Numbered from the stretch's first letter, positions 48,764 through 61,930 are shown. The stretch is DNA of 64,000 nt from Osedax frankpressi (GCA_964035775.1 CAXIVS010000248.1:62001-126000), one strand, 5' to 3'. The notes: generated by a model from the sequence alone, not told the origin. Made by a program: numbers and translations.

Positions 48764-49546
48764 ATGATTACAATGAAGGAGACTGCAAATAATGAGACGA
48801 GTAAGCTTAGTAATAGGAACACATCACCTGTTGGAAGAATGTGTAAACATCGGCGTGGCTTCCAGCAAGGCCACCCATATTTCAAAACAACACATGCCGA
48901 AACGACTGAAACACGACCGAGTTCTGTATGGATGCCCCGACTAGACATGGATGACTTCTCAAGAGTTGTACAAGAAACGACTGGTGGCCTCTTGACAGTC
49001 CCCGATGCTGATGGAATATCTGGCAGCAGCAAAATCCTTCGGCCACGGCCAAACCGGAGACTACCTTTAACAGAAAGCTACCTCCAGCCAGATGAAAGTC
49101 AAGGACCGTCCTCCGAAATGCGTCTGCTGAATGTTGGAAAGAATGCTCAGATGTGGAATGAATGCTACACTGAGCATGCTGAGCAGAAGATGTGCACTTC
49201 GCCACACTTTCAAGTATACCGCGAACAACAGGTTGGCCTCTGTTGGAAGGAGTCGTTGAAATGTGTGAACTGCGAGTATCACTCACGCATGTACAAATTG
49301 TACAGTGAGATAGAAACTGGACGTTGTGGTCAGCGGGCTGCAACAATGAATGTTGCACTTCACATCGGTCTGCAGGATTCGACAACAGCAACCACAAAGT
49401 TCCGTCACATTCTCACAGCAATGGATACGCCACCTCCCAGTCACACTGGATTGCAGAGAACAGCGAACAAGGTCGCAGCTCTCACTGCACAAGCAACGAT
49501 GGATGACTTGCGCATGAGAAGACAGAGATCTAAGGAAGACCAGTAA
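48764..49546 (+). CDS. Mutator-like transposase N-terminal fragment, copy 20
   Basis: Ile2 type. It is followed by a unit junction without a MITE. Confidence 0.6.
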   Translation: MITMKETANNETSKLSNRNTSPVGRMCKHRRGFQQGHPYFKTTHAETTETRPSSVWMPRLDMDDFSRVVQETTGGLLTVPDADGISGSSKILRPRPNRRLPLTESYLQPDESQGPSSEMRLLNVGKNAQMWNECYTEHAEQKMCTSPHFQVYREQQVGLCWKESLKCVNCEYHSRMYKLYSEIETGRCGQRAATMNVALHIGLQDSTTATTKFRHILTAMDTPPPSHTGLQRTANKVAALTAQATMDDLRMRRQRSKEDQ

Positions 49547-50022
49547 CAAGTGTGAGAAGGAGACGTCGACGTCCATCCCCACATAGCAATGACACTGAAC
49601 ACTCATATTCATTAAGATCACGAAAATCAGCCGACCACCCCTATGCAAGCAGACAGTAGCCAGACACACCCACAACGTTACACAGCACAGTGTACATAGA
49701 TAGAAATGAGCACACACAGTAATCTAACAATATGACATTGTATTATTCCATAGCGTCTGCTTGAGCTGCAACTTTGCCTGTCTGAGCAATGCGAACACAA
49801 TCTACGTACACCATCGATCACCTGCCTGCTGCCTGACATACATGCATGCGACCACCATGAGAACACTAGCTCCACGCCACCACGCTCTATCGACACGATA
49901 CGATCATCACACGTGTTGCACGGCATGGCCGTAGCACGTGTGACACTGAGCTTCTTCAATATTTTTCATAGAATTCATCCTCCATCACGTCTCGCCAACT
50001 AAAAGTGTTTCTGTTGCTAGGG

Positions 50023-50038
50023 CTCTATTAAAATAGAC
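50023..50038 (+). other. MITE-free junction with TA left behind (first of two)
   Basis: The junction reads ctctatTAaaatagac. It equals the MITE-filled block II/III site with the element removed exactly, and is two bases (TA) longer than the empty site of block I. It may be an excision trace or a recombination product. Confidence 0.6.
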
Positions 50039-50868
50039 ATGGTGATTTTGGAGAAAAAATCTGAAATTAACATATTTGACAGGCACTCCTATATGAAACA
50101 CTGCGCAGTAATTTTTTTTAGATTTCATCCACACATTTTATTTTTAGACACATTTAAACAATGCACCCTATTTCACCGAGCGCCACAACAGTGAGCAGGT
50201 GGCAGTTTCAAAATGCCTAATCTCTCACATCTACACACTACACAAACTTTCTTGTGTGCCATATATGAACACATTACCCAATTTTTCAGATAGCCCAGTA
50301 TGTTTTTTTGTAAAATATCACATACAGGCTGTTGTCATTTTGCAGTTAGAGTTATGTTGATTGTTTTCCCTTGTCCCTATTAAAAGACTGTAAATATACA
50401 TGATACATGACCTTAAAATGTGCATTATTCAAAGGCCAGACATCTTAATTAGTTCAATTCTAAAGAATTACACAATGCAATTAGTAGACATTCGATACAC
50501 TGTGGCACTTGCCTGATTGAGCAGTGATCCAGGCAGTAGGCGGGGCCTGCTGTGAGATGGGCCTATTGGGTGATTCCCTGAAGTTGCACAGCCAAGGTGT
50601 CATTAGGAGTTAATCTTCGGGTCTTTCCATGTTTCTAATTAGCTGAAGTAAACAAAACATGATAGATTGGTCACCCTGCTGTACTGCGATTGGTCCATTT
50701 TGGGTATAGATTTTCAAACAGAGGATTCACTGCTTCAAGCCCCTCCCCACCCCCCTTATCACACCAGTGTTCGGTCACTGTGATTTGGACTTTCAGACTC
50801 ACTAGAAGTCTGTAATCTCAAATCACGGTTTGTCTCTGCCAATTGTAATTCTGCCGGGATTATTCTGC

Positions 50869-51651
50869 ATGATTACAATGAAGGAGACTGCAAATAATGA
50901 GACGAGTAAGCTTAGTAATAGGAACACATCACCTGTTGGAAGAATGTGTAAACATCGGCGTGGCTTCCAGCAAGGCCACCCATATTTCAAAACAACACAT
51001 GCCGAAACGACTGAAACACGACCGAGTTCTGTATGGATGCCCCGACTAGACATGGATGACTTCTCAAGAGTTGTACAAGAAACGACTGGTGGCCTCTTGA
51101 CAGTCCCCGATGCTGATGGAATATCTGGCAGCAGCAAAATCCTTCGGCCACGGCCAAACCGGAGACTACCTTTAACAGAAAGCTACCTCCAGCCAGATGA
51201 AAGTCAAGGACCGTCCTCCGAAATGCGTCTGCTGAATGTTGGAAAGAATGCTCAGATGTGGAATGAATGCTACACTGAGCATGCTGAGCAGAAGATGTGC
51301 ACTTCGCCACACTTTCAAGTATACCGCGAACAACAGGTTGGCCTCTGTTGGAAGGAGTCGTTGAAATGTGTGAACTGCGAGTATCACTCACGCATGTACA
51401 AATTGTACAGTGAGATAGAAACTGGACGTTGTGGTCAGCGGGCTGCAACAATGAATGTTGCACTTCACATCGGTCTGCAGGATTCGACAACAGCAACCAC
51501 AAAGTTCCGTCACATTCTCACAGCAATGGATACGCCACCTCCCAGTCACACTGGATTGCAGAGAACAGCGAACAAGGTCGCAGCTCTCACTGCACAAGCA
51601 ACGATGGATGACTTGCGCATGAGAAGACAGAGATCTAAGGAAGACCAGTAA
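50869..51651 (+). CDS. Mutator-like transposase N-terminal fragment, copy 21
   Basis: Ile2 type, preceded by a MITE-free spacer and followed by a MITE. Confidence 0.6.
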   Translation: MITMKETANNETSKLSNRNTSPVGRMCKHRRGFQQGHPYFKTTHAETTETRPSSVWMPRLDMDDFSRVVQETTGGLLTVPDADGISGSSKILRPRPNRRLPLTESYLQPDESQGPSSEMRLLNVGKNAQMWNECYTEHAEQKMCTSPHFQVYREQQVGLCWKESLKCVNCEYHSRMYKLYSEIETGRCGQRAATMNVALHIGLQDSTTATTKFRHILTAMDTPPPSHTGLQRTANKVAALTAQATMDDLRMRRQRSKEDQ

Positions 51652-52135
51652 CAAGTGTGAGAAGGAGACGTCGACGTCCATCCCCACATAGCAATGACAC
51701 TGAACACTCATATTCATTAAGATCACGAAAATCAGCCGACCACCCCTATGCAAGCAGACAGTAGCCAGACACACCCACAACGTTACACAGCACAGTGTAC
51801 ATAGATAGAAATGAGCACACACAGTAATCTAACAATATGACATTGTATTATTCCATAGCGTCTGCTTGAGCTGCAACTTTGCCTGTCTGAGCAATGCGAA
51901 CACAATCTACGTACACCATCGATCACCTGCCTGCTGCCTGACATACATGCATGCGACCACCATGAGAACACTAGCTCCACGCCACCACGCTCTATCGACA
52001 CGATACGATCATCACACGTGTTGCACGGCATGGCCGTAGCACGTGTGACACTGAGCTTCTTCAATATTTTTCATAGAATTCATCCTCCATCACGTCTCGC
52101 CAACTAAAAGTGTTTCTGTTGCTAGGGCTCTATTA

Positions 52136-52590
52136 GGGCTCATGACACAGTTAACTTTCCCATTGGCCACCATGTTAGCGTTTTGTAGGATTATAAGGAA
52201 ACTAGACGCAGGAAAATTCTAAAAATTATTGCCTGTTGTTATCATCATCTCAATGACATGCTGGTCAAGTGTAGTCAAATTCCAATATTTCGTTCTCTCG
52301 TAAAGTGCTGCTATGTATGACACCCGTCACTATTTACAAATGAATGCAGGCAGTAATACAACAGAGGTGTCAACAAGCCAAATTACTGCCAGGTACCCAT
52401 CCGCTTAATAAAATCAGCTAATAATTCACCATTTCACTGTCAACAGCTTCCACAATCACACCTGGAAATCAGACTGCTCAAATGCACTTATGTCACAGCA
52501 GGTGAATGTTGAAAAAAATCTAAATAAAAAAATATATGGGACTATGTGTCATCGGTAACCAAACAGGAAGTCTAACTGTGTCATGAGCCC
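52136..52590. mobile_element. MITE-like element, copy 17 (455 bp)
   Basis: Block IV type, standing alone between two MITE-free junctions. Confidence 0.8.
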
Positions 52591-53434
52591 TATTTTAAAT
52601 AGACATGGTGATTTTGGAGAAAAAATCTGAAATTAACATATTTGACAGGCACTCCTATATGAAACACTGCGCAGTAATTTTTTTTAGATTTCATCCACAC
52701 ATTTTATTTTTAGACACATTTAAACAATGCACCCTATTTCACCGAGCGCCACAACAGTGAGCAGGTGGCAGTTTCAAAATGCCTAATCTCTCACATCTAC
52801 ACACTACACAAACTTTCTTGTGTGCCATATATGAACACATTACCCAATTTTTCAGATAGCCCAGTATGTTTTTTTGTAAAATATCACATACAGGCTGTTG
52901 TCATTTTGCAGTTAGAGTTATGTTGATTGTTTTCCCTTGTCCCTATTAAAAGACTGTAAATATACATGATACATGACCTTAAAATGTGCATTATTCAAAG
53001 GCCAGACATCTTAATTAGTTCAATTCTAAAGAATTACACAATGCAATTAGTAGACATTCGATACACTGTGGCACTTGCCTGATTGAGCAGTGATCCAGGC
53101 AGTAGGCGGGGCCTGCTGTGAGATGGGCCTATTGGGTGATTCCCTGAAGTTGCACAGCCAAGGTGTCATTAGGAGTTAATCTTCGGGTCTTTCCATGTTT
53201 CTAATTAGCTGAAGTAAACAAAACATGATAGATTGGTCACCCTGCTGTACTGCGATTGGTCCATTTTGGGTATAGATTTTCAAACAGAGGATTCACTGCT
53301 TCAAGCCCCTCCCCACCCCCCTTATCACACCAGTGTTCGGTCACTGTGATTTGGACTTTCAGACTCACTAGAAGTCTGTAATCTCAAATCACGGTTTGTC
53401 TCTGCCAATTGTAATTCTGCCGGGATTATTCTGC

Positions 53435-54217
53435 ATGATTACAATGAAGGAGACTGCAAATAATGAGACGAGTAAGCTTAGTAATAGGAACACATCACCT
53501 GTTGGAAGAATGTGTAAACATCGGCGTGGCTTCCAGCAAGGCCACCCATATTTCAAAACAACACATGCCGAAACGACTGAAACACGACCGAGTTCTGTAT
53601 GGATGCCCCGACTAGACATGGATGACTTCTCAAGAGTTGTACAAGAAACGACTGGTGGCCTCTTGACAGTCCCCGATGCTGATGGAATATCTGGCAGCAG
53701 CAAAATCCTTCGGCCACGGCCAAACCGGAGACTACCTTTAACAGAAAGCTACCTCCAGCCAGATGAAAGTCAAGGACCGTCCTCCGAAATGCGTCTGCTG
53801 AATGTTGGAAAGAATGCTCAGATGTGGAATGAATGCTACACTGAGCATGCTGAGCAGAAGATGTGCACTTCGCCACACTTTCAAGTATACCGCGAACAAC
53901 AGGTTGGCCTCTGTTGGAAGGAGTCGTTGAAATGTGTGAACTGCGAGTATCACTCACGCATGTACAAATTGTACAGTGAGATAGAAACTGGACGTTGTGG
54001 TCAGCGGGCTGCAACAATGAATGTTGCACTTCACATCGGTCTGCAGGATTCGACAACAGCAACCACAAAGTTCCGTCACATTCTCACAGCAATGGATACG
54101 CCACCTCCCAGTCACACTGGATTGCAGAGAACAGCGAACAAGGTCGCAGCTCTCACTGCACAAGCAACGATGGATGACTTGCGCATGAGAAGACAGAGAT
54201 CTAAGGAAGACCAGTAA
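53435..54217 (+). CDS. Mutator-like transposase N-terminal fragment, copy 22
   Basis: Ile2 type, followed by a MITE-free junction. Confidence 0.6.
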   Translation: MITMKETANNETSKLSNRNTSPVGRMCKHRRGFQQGHPYFKTTHAETTETRPSSVWMPRLDMDDFSRVVQETTGGLLTVPDADGISGSSKILRPRPNRRLPLTESYLQPDESQGPSSEMRLLNVGKNAQMWNECYTEHAEQKMCTSPHFQVYREQQVGLCWKESLKCVNCEYHSRMYKLYSEIETGRCGQRAATMNVALHIGLQDSTTATTKFRHILTAMDTPPPSHTGLQRTANKVAALTAQATMDDLRMRRQRSKEDQ

Positions 54218-54693
54218 CAAGTGTGAGAAGGAGACGTCGACGTCCATCCCCACATAGCAATGACACTGAACACTCATATTCATTAAGATCACGAAAATCA
54301 GCCGACCACCCCTATGCAAGCAGACAGTAGCCAGACACACCCACAACGTTACACAGCACAGTGTACATAGATAGAAATGAGCACACACAGTAATCTAACA
54401 ATATGACATTGTATTATTCCATAGCGTCTGCTTGAGCTGCAACTTTGCCTGTCTGAGCAATGCGAACACAATCTACGTACACCATCGATCACCTGCCTGC
54501 TGCCTGACATACATGCATGCGACCACCATGAGAACACTAGCTCCACGCCACCACGCTCTATCGACACGATACGATCATCACACGTGTTGCACGGCATGGC
54601 CGTAGCACGTGTGACACTGAGCTTCTTCAATATTTTTCATAGAATTCATCCTCCATCACGTCTCGCCAACTAAAAGTGTTTCTGTTGCTAGGG

Positions 54694-54709
54694 CTCTATT
54701 AAAATAGAC
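54694..54709 (+). other. MITE-free junction with TA left behind (second of two)
   Basis: Same ctctatTAaaatagac sequence as at 50023-50038, so the two junctions probably share one origin. Confidence 0.6.
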
Positions 54710-55539
54710 ATGGTGATTTTGGAGAAAAAATCTGAAATTAACATATTTGACAGGCACTCCTATATGAAACACTGCGCAGTAATTTTTTTTAGATTTCATC
54801 CACACATTTTATTTTTAGACACATTTAAACAATGCACCCTATTTCACCGAGCGCCACAACAGTGAGCAGGTGGCAGTTTCAAAATGCCTAATCTCTCACA
54901 TCTACACACTACACAAACTTTCTTGTGTGCCATATATGAACACATTACCCAATTTTTCAGATAGCCCAGTATGTTTTTTTGTAAAATATCACATACAGGC
55001 TGTTGTCATTTTGCAGTTAGAGTTATGTTGATTGTTTTCCCTTGTCCCTATTAAAAGACTGTAAATATACATGATACATGACCTTAAAATGTGCATTATT
55101 CAAAGGCCAGACATCTTAATTAGTTCAATTCTAAAGAATTACACAATGCAATTAGTAGACATTCGATACACTGTGGCACTTGCCTGATTGAGCAGTGATC
55201 CAGGCAGTAGGCGGGGCCTGCTGTGAGATGGGCCTATTGGGTGATTCCCTGAAGTTGCACAGCCAAGGTGTCATTAGGAGTTAATCTTCGGGTCTTTCCA
55301 TGTTTCTAATTAGCTGAAGTAAACAAAACATGATAGATTGGTCACCCTGCTGTACTGCGATTGGTCCATTTTGGGTATAGATTTTCAAACAGAGGATTCA
55401 CTGCTTCAAGCCCCTCCCCACCCCCCTTATCACACCAGTGTTCGGTCACTGTGATTTGGACTTTCAGACTCACTAGAAGTCTGTAATCTCAAATCACGGT
55501 TTGTCTCTGCCAATTGTAATTCTGCCGGGATTATTCTGC

Positions 55540-56322
55540 ATGATTACAATGAAGGAGACTGCAAATAATGAGACGAGTAAGCTTAGTAATAGGAACACAT
55601 CACCTGTTGGAAGAATGTGTAAACATCGGCGTGGCTTCCAGCAAGGCCACCCATATTTCAAAACAACACATGCCGAAACGACTGAAACACGACCGAGTTC
55701 TGTATGGATGCCCCGACTAGACATGGATGACTTCTCAAGAGTTGTACAAGAAACGACTGGTGGCCTCTTGACAGTCCCCGATGCTGATGGAATATCTGGC
55801 AGCAGCAAAATCCTTCGGCCACGGCCAAACCGGAGACTACCTTTAACAGAAAGCTACCTCCAGCCAGATGAAAGTCAAGGACCGTCCTCCGAAATGCGTC
55901 TGCTGAATGTTGGAAAGAATGCTCAGATGTGGAATGAATGCTACACTGAGCATGCTGAGCAGAAGATGTGCACTTCGCCACACTTTCAAGTATACCGCGA
56001 ACAACAGGTTGGCCTCTGTTGGAAGGAGTCGTTGAAATGTGTGAACTGCGAGTATCACTCACGCATGTACAAATTGTACAGTGAGATAGAAACTGGACGT
56101 TGTGGTCAGCGGGCTGCAACAATGAATGTTGCACTTCACATCGGTCTGCAGGATTCGACAACAGCAACCACAAAGTTCCGTCACATTCTCACAGCAATGG
56201 ATACGCCACCTCCCAGTCACACTGGATTGCAGAGAACAGCGAACAAGGTCGCAGCTCTCACTGCACAAGCAACGATGGATGACTTGCGCATGAGAAGACA
56301 GAGATCTAAGGAAGACCAGTAA
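55540..56322 (+). CDS. Mutator-like transposase N-terminal fragment, copy 23
   Basis: Ile2 type, with MITE-free junctions on both sides. Confidence 0.6.
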   Translation: MITMKETANNETSKLSNRNTSPVGRMCKHRRGFQQGHPYFKTTHAETTETRPSSVWMPRLDMDDFSRVVQETTGGLLTVPDADGISGSSKILRPRPNRRLPLTESYLQPDESQGPSSEMRLLNVGKNAQMWNECYTEHAEQKMCTSPHFQVYREQQVGLCWKESLKCVNCEYHSRMYKLYSEIETGRCGQRAATMNVALHIGLQDSTTATTKFRHILTAMDTPPPSHTGLQRTANKVAALTAQATMDDLRMRRQRSKEDQ

Positions 56323-56808
56323 CAAGTGTGAGAAGGAGACGTCGACGTCCATCCCCACATAGCAATGACACTGAACACTCATATTCATTAAGATCACGAA
56401 AATCAGCCGACCACCCCTATGCAAGCAGACAGTAGCCAGACACACCCACAACGTTACACAGCACAGTGTACATAGATAGAAATGAGCACACACAGTAATC
56501 TAACAATATGACATTGTATTATTCCATAGCGTCTGCTTGAGCTGCAACTTTGCCTGTCTGAGCAATGCGAACACAATCTACGTACACCATCGATCACCTG
56601 CCTGCTGCCTGACATACATGCATGCGACCACCATGAGAACACTAGCTCCACGCCACCACGCTCTATCGACACGATACGATCATCACACGTGTTGCACGGC
56701 ATGGCCGTAGCACGTGTGACACTGAGCTTCTTCAATATTTTTCATAGAATTCATCCTCCATCACGTCTCGCCAACTAAAAGTGTTTCTGTTGCTAGGGCT
56801 CTATAAAT

Positions 56809-56822
56809 AGACATGGTGATTT
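56809..56822 (+). other. MITE-free junction of the block I form inside block IV
   Basis: The junction reads ctctataaatagac as in units 0-3, restoring the TATAAATAG-like box. The spacer on its right nevertheless has the block IV variants ccagGcagtagg and tactgCgattgg. Confidence 0.6.
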
Positions 56823-57642
56823 TGGAGAAAAAATCTGAAATTAACATATTTGACAGGCACTCCTATATGAAACACTGCGCAGTAATTTTTTTTAGATTTC
56901 ATCCACACATTTTATTTTTAGACACATTTAAACAATGCACCCTATTTCACCGAGCGCCACAACAGTGAGCAGGTGGCAGTTTCAAAATGCCTAATCTCTC
57001 ACATCTACACACTACACAAACTTTCTTGTGTGCCATATATGAACACATTACCCAATTTTTCAGATAGCCCAGTATGTTTTTTTGTAAAATATCACATACA
57101 GGCTGTTGTCATTTTGCAGTTAGAGTTATGTTGATTGTTTTCCCTTGTCCCTATTAAAAGACTGTAAATATACATGATACATGACCTTAAAATGTGCATT
57201 ATTCAAAGGCCAGACATCTTAATTAGTTCAATTCTAAAGAATTACACAATGCAATTAGTAGACATTCGATACACTGTGGCACTTGCCTGATTGAGCAGTG
57301 ATCCAGGCAGTAGGCGGGGCCTGCTGTGAGATGGGCCTATTGGGTGATTCCCTGAAGTTGCACAGCCAAGGTGTCATTAGGAGTTAATCTTCGGGTCTTT
57401 CCATGTTTCTAATTAGCTGAAGTAAACAAAACATGATAGATTGGTCACCCTGCTGTACTGCGATTGGTCCATTTTGGGTATAGATTTTCAAACAGAGGAT
57501 TCACTGCTTCAAGCCCCTCCCCACCCCCCTTATCACACCAGTGTTCGGTCACTGTGATTTGGACTTTCAGACTCACTAGAAGTCTGTAATCTCAAATCAC
57601 GGTTTGTCTCTGCCAATTGTAATTCTGCCGGGATTATTCTGC

Positions 57643-58425
57643 ATGATTACAATGAAGGAGACTGCAAATAATGAGACGAGTAAGCTTAGTAATAGGAACA
57701 CATCACCTGTTGGAAGAATGTGTAAACATCGGCGTGGCTTCCAGCAAGGCCACCCATATTTCAAAACAACACATGCCGAAACGACTGAAACACGACCGAG
57801 TTCTGTATGGATGCCCCGACTAGACATGGATGACTTCTCAAGAGTTGTACAAGAAACGACTGGTGGCCTCTTGACAGTCCCCGATGCTGATGGAATATCT
57901 GGCAGCAGCAAAATCCTTCGGCCACGGCCAAACCGGAGACTACCTTTAACAGAAAGCTACCTCCAGCCAGATGAAAGTCAAGGACCGTCCTCCGAAATGC
58001 GTCTGCTGAATGTTGGAAAGAATGCTCAGATGTGGAATGAATGCTACACTGAGCATGCTGAGCAGAAGATGTGCACTTCGCCACACTTTCAAGTATACCG
58101 CGAACAACAGGTTGGCCTCTGTTGGAAGGAGTCGTTGAAATGTGTGAACTGCGAGTATCACTCACGCATGTACAAATTGTACAGTGAGATAGAAACTGGA
58201 CGTTGTGGTCAGCGGGCTGCAACAATGAATGTTGCACTTCACATCGGTCTGCAGGATTCGACAACAGCAACCACAAAGTTCCGTCACATTCTCACAGCAA
58301 TGGATACGCCACCTCCCAGTCACACTGGATTGCAGAGAACAGCGAACAAGGTCGCAGCTCTCACTGCACAAGCAACGATGGATGACTTGCGCATGAGAAG
58401 ACAGAGATCTAAGGAAGACCAGTAA
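57643..58425 (+). CDS. Mutator-like transposase N-terminal fragment, copy 24
   Basis: Ile2 type, followed by a MITE. Confidence 0.6.
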   Translation: MITMKETANNETSKLSNRNTSPVGRMCKHRRGFQQGHPYFKTTHAETTETRPSSVWMPRLDMDDFSRVVQETTGGLLTVPDADGISGSSKILRPRPNRRLPLTESYLQPDESQGPSSEMRLLNVGKNAQMWNECYTEHAEQKMCTSPHFQVYREQQVGLCWKESLKCVNCEYHSRMYKLYSEIETGRCGQRAATMNVALHIGLQDSTTATTKFRHILTAMDTPPPSHTGLQRTANKVAALTAQATMDDLRMRRQRSKEDQ

Positions 58426-58909
58426 CAAGTGTGAGAAGGAGACGTCGACGTCCATCCCCACATAGCAATGACACTGAACACTCATATTCATTAAGATCAC
58501 GAAAATCAGCCGACCACCCCTATGCAAGCAGACAGTAGCCAGACACACCCACAACGTTACACAGCACAGTGTACATAGATAGAAATGAGCACACACAGTA
58601 ATCTAACAATATGACATTGTATTATTCCATAGCGTCTGCTTGAGCTGCAACTTTGCCTGTCTGAGCAATGCGAACACAATCTACGTACACCATCGATCAC
58701 CTGCCTGCTGCCTGACATACATGCATGCGACCACCATGAGAACACTAGCTCCACGCCACCACGCTCTATCGACACGATACGATCATCACACGTGTTGCAC
58801 GGCATGGCCGTAGCACGTGTGACACTGAGCTTCTTCAATATTTTTCATAGAATTCATCCTCCATCACGTCTCGCCAACTAAAAGTGTTTCTGTTGCTAGG
58901 GCTCTATTA

Positions 58910-59364
58910 GGGCTCATGACACAGTTAACTTTCCCATTGGCCACCATGTTAGCGTTTTGTAGGATTATAAGGAAACTAGACGCAGGAAAATTCTAAAAAT
59001 TATTGCCTGTTGTTATCATCATCTCAATGACATGCTGGTCAAGTGTAGTCAAATTCCAATATTTCGTTCTCTCGTAAAGTGCTGCTATGTATGACACCCG
59101 TCACTATTTACAAATGAATGCAGGCAGTAATACAACAGAGGTGTCAACAAGCCAAATTACTGCCAGGTACCCATCCGCTTAATAAAATCAGCTAATAATT
59201 CACCATTTCACTGTCAACAGCTTCCACAATCACACCTGGAAATCAGACTGCTCAAATGCACTTATGTCACAGCAGGTGAATGTTGAAAAAAATCTAAATA
59301 AAAAAATATATGGGACTATGTGTCATCGGTAACCAAACAGGAAGTCTAACTGTGTCATGAGCCC
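58910..59364. mobile_element. MITE-like element, copy 18 (455 bp)
   Basis: Block IV type with the TAtttt right flank. Confidence 0.8.
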
Positions 59365-60208
59365 TATTTTAAATAGACATGGTGATTTTGGAGAAAAAAT
59401 CTGAAATTAACATATTTGACAGGCACTCCTATATGAAACACTGCGCAGTAATTTTTTTTAGATTTCATCCACACATTTTATTTTTAGACACATTTAAACA
59501 ATGCACCCTATTTCACCGAGCGCCACAACAGTGAGCAGGTGGCAGTTTCAAAATGCCTAATCTCTCACATCTACACACTACACAAACTTTCTTGTGTGCC
59601 ATATATGAACACATTACCCAATTTTTCAGATAGCCCAGTATGTTTTTTTGTAAAATATCACATACAGGCTGTTGTCATTTTGCAGTTAGAGTTATGTTGA
59701 TTGTTTTCCCTTGTCCCTATTAAAAGACTGTAAATATACATGATACATGACCTTAAAATGTGCATTATTCAAAGGCCAGACATCTTAATTAGTTCAATTC
59801 TAAAGAATTACACAATGCAATTAGTAGACATTCGATACACTGTGGCACTTGCCTGATTGAGCAGTGATCCAGGCAGTAGGCGGGGCCTGCTGTGAGATGG
59901 GCCTATTGGGTGATTCCCTGAAGTTGCACAGCCAAGGTGTCATTAGGAGTTAATCTTCGGGTCTTTCCATGTTTCTAATTAGCTGAAGTAAACAAAACAT
60001 GATAGATTGGTCACCCTGCTGTACTGCGATTGGTCCATTTTGGGTATAGATTTTCAAACAGAGGATTCACTGCTTCAAGCCCCTCCCCACCCCCCTTATC
60101 ACACCAGTGTTCGGTCACTGTGATTTGGACTTTCAGACTCACTAGAAGTCTGTAATCTCAAATCACGGTTTGTCTCTGCCAATTGTAATTCTGCCGGGAT
60201 TATTCTGC

Positions 60209-60991
60209 ATGATTACAATGAAGGAGACTGCAAATAATGAGACGAGTAAGCTTAGTAATAGGAACACATCACCTGTTGGAAGAATGTGTAAACATCGGCG
60301 TGGCTTCCAGCAAGGCCACCCATATTTCAAAACAACACATGCCGAAACGACTGAAACACGACCGAGTTCTGTATGGATGCCCCGACTAGACATGGATGAC
60401 TTCTCAAGAGTTGTACAAGAAACGACTGGTGGCCTCTTGACAGTCCCCGATGCTGATGGAATATCTGGCAGCAGCAAAATCCTTCGGCCACGGCCAAACC
60501 GGAGACTACCTTTAACAGAAAGCTACCTCCAGCCAGATGAAAGTCAAGGACCGTCCTCCGAAATGCGTCTGCTGAATGTTGGAAAGAATGCTCAGATGTG
60601 GAATGAATGCTACACTGAGCATGCTGAGCAGAAGATGTGCACTTCGCCACACTTTCAAGTATACCGCGAACAACAGGTTGGCCTCTGTTGGAAGGAGTCG
60701 TTGAAATGTGTGAACTGCGAGTATCACTCACGCATGTACAAATTGTACAGTGAGATAGAAACTGGACGTTGTGGTCAGCGGGCTGCAACAATGAATGTTG
60801 CACTTCACATCGGTCTGCAGGATTCGACAACAGCAACCACAAAGTTCCGTCACATTCTCACAGCAATGGATACGCCACCTCCCAGTCACACTGGATTGCA
60901 GAGAACAGCGAACAAGGTCGCAGCTCTCACTGCACAAGCAACGATGGATGACTTGCGCATGAGAAGACAGAGATCTAAGGAAGACCAGTAA
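60209..60991 (+). CDS. Mutator-like transposase N-terminal fragment, copy 25
   Basis: Ile2 type, protein identical to copy 19. Confidence 0.6.
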   Translation: MITMKETANNETSKLSNRNTSPVGRMCKHRRGFQQGHPYFKTTHAETTETRPSSVWMPRLDMDDFSRVVQETTGGLLTVPDADGISGSSKILRPRPNRRLPLTESYLQPDESQGPSSEMRLLNVGKNAQMWNECYTEHAEQKMCTSPHFQVYREQQVGLCWKESLKCVNCEYHSRMYKLYSEIETGRCGQRAATMNVALHIGLQDSTTATTKFRHILTAMDTPPPSHTGLQRTANKVAALTAQATMDDLRMRRQRSKEDQ

Positions 60992-61475
60992 CAAGTGTGA
61001 GAAGGAGACGTCGACGTCCATCCCCACATAGCAATGACACTGAACACTCATATTCATTAAGATCACGAAAATCAGCCGACCACCCCTATGCAAGCAGACA
61101 GTAGCCAGACACACCCACAACGTTACACAGCACAGTGTACATAGATAGAAATGAGCACACACAGTAATCTAACAATATGACATTGTATTATTCCATAGCG
61201 TCTGCTTGAGCTGCAACTTTGCCTGTCTGAGCAATGCGAACACAATCTACGTACACCATCGATCACCTGCCTGCTGCCTGACATACATGCATGCGACCAC
61301 CATGAGAACACTAGCTCCACGCCACCACGCTCTATCGACACGATACGATCATCACACGTGTTGCACGGCATGGCCGTAGCACGTGTGACACTGAGCTTCT
61401 TCAATATTTTTCATAGAATTCATCCTCCATCACGTCTCGCCAACTAAAAGTGTTTCTGTTGCTAGGGCTCTATTA

Positions 61476-61930
61476 GGGCTCATGACACAGTTAACTTTCC
61501 CATTGGCCACCATGTTAGCGTTTTGTAGGATTATAAGGAAACTAGACGCAGGAAAATTCTAAAAATTATTGCCTGTTGTTATCATCATCTCAATGACATG
61601 CTGGTCAAGTGTAGTCAAATTCCAATATTTCGTTCTCTCGTAAAGTGCTGCTATGTATGACACCCGTCACTATTTACAAATGAATGCAGGCAGTAATACA
61701 ACAGAGGTGTCAACAAGCCAAATTACTGCCAGGTACCCATCCGCTTAATAAAATCAGCTAATAATTCACCATTTCACTGTCAACAGCTTCCACAATCACA
61801 CCTGGAAATCAGACTGCTCAAATGCACTTATGTCACAGCAGGTGAATGTTGAAAAAAATCTAAATAAAAAAATATATGGGACTATGTGTCATCGGTAACC
61901 AAACAGGAAGTCTAACTGTGTCATGAGCCC
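61476..61930. mobile_element. MITE-like element, copy 19 (455 bp)
   Basis: Block IV type; last MITE in the window. Confidence 0.8.
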
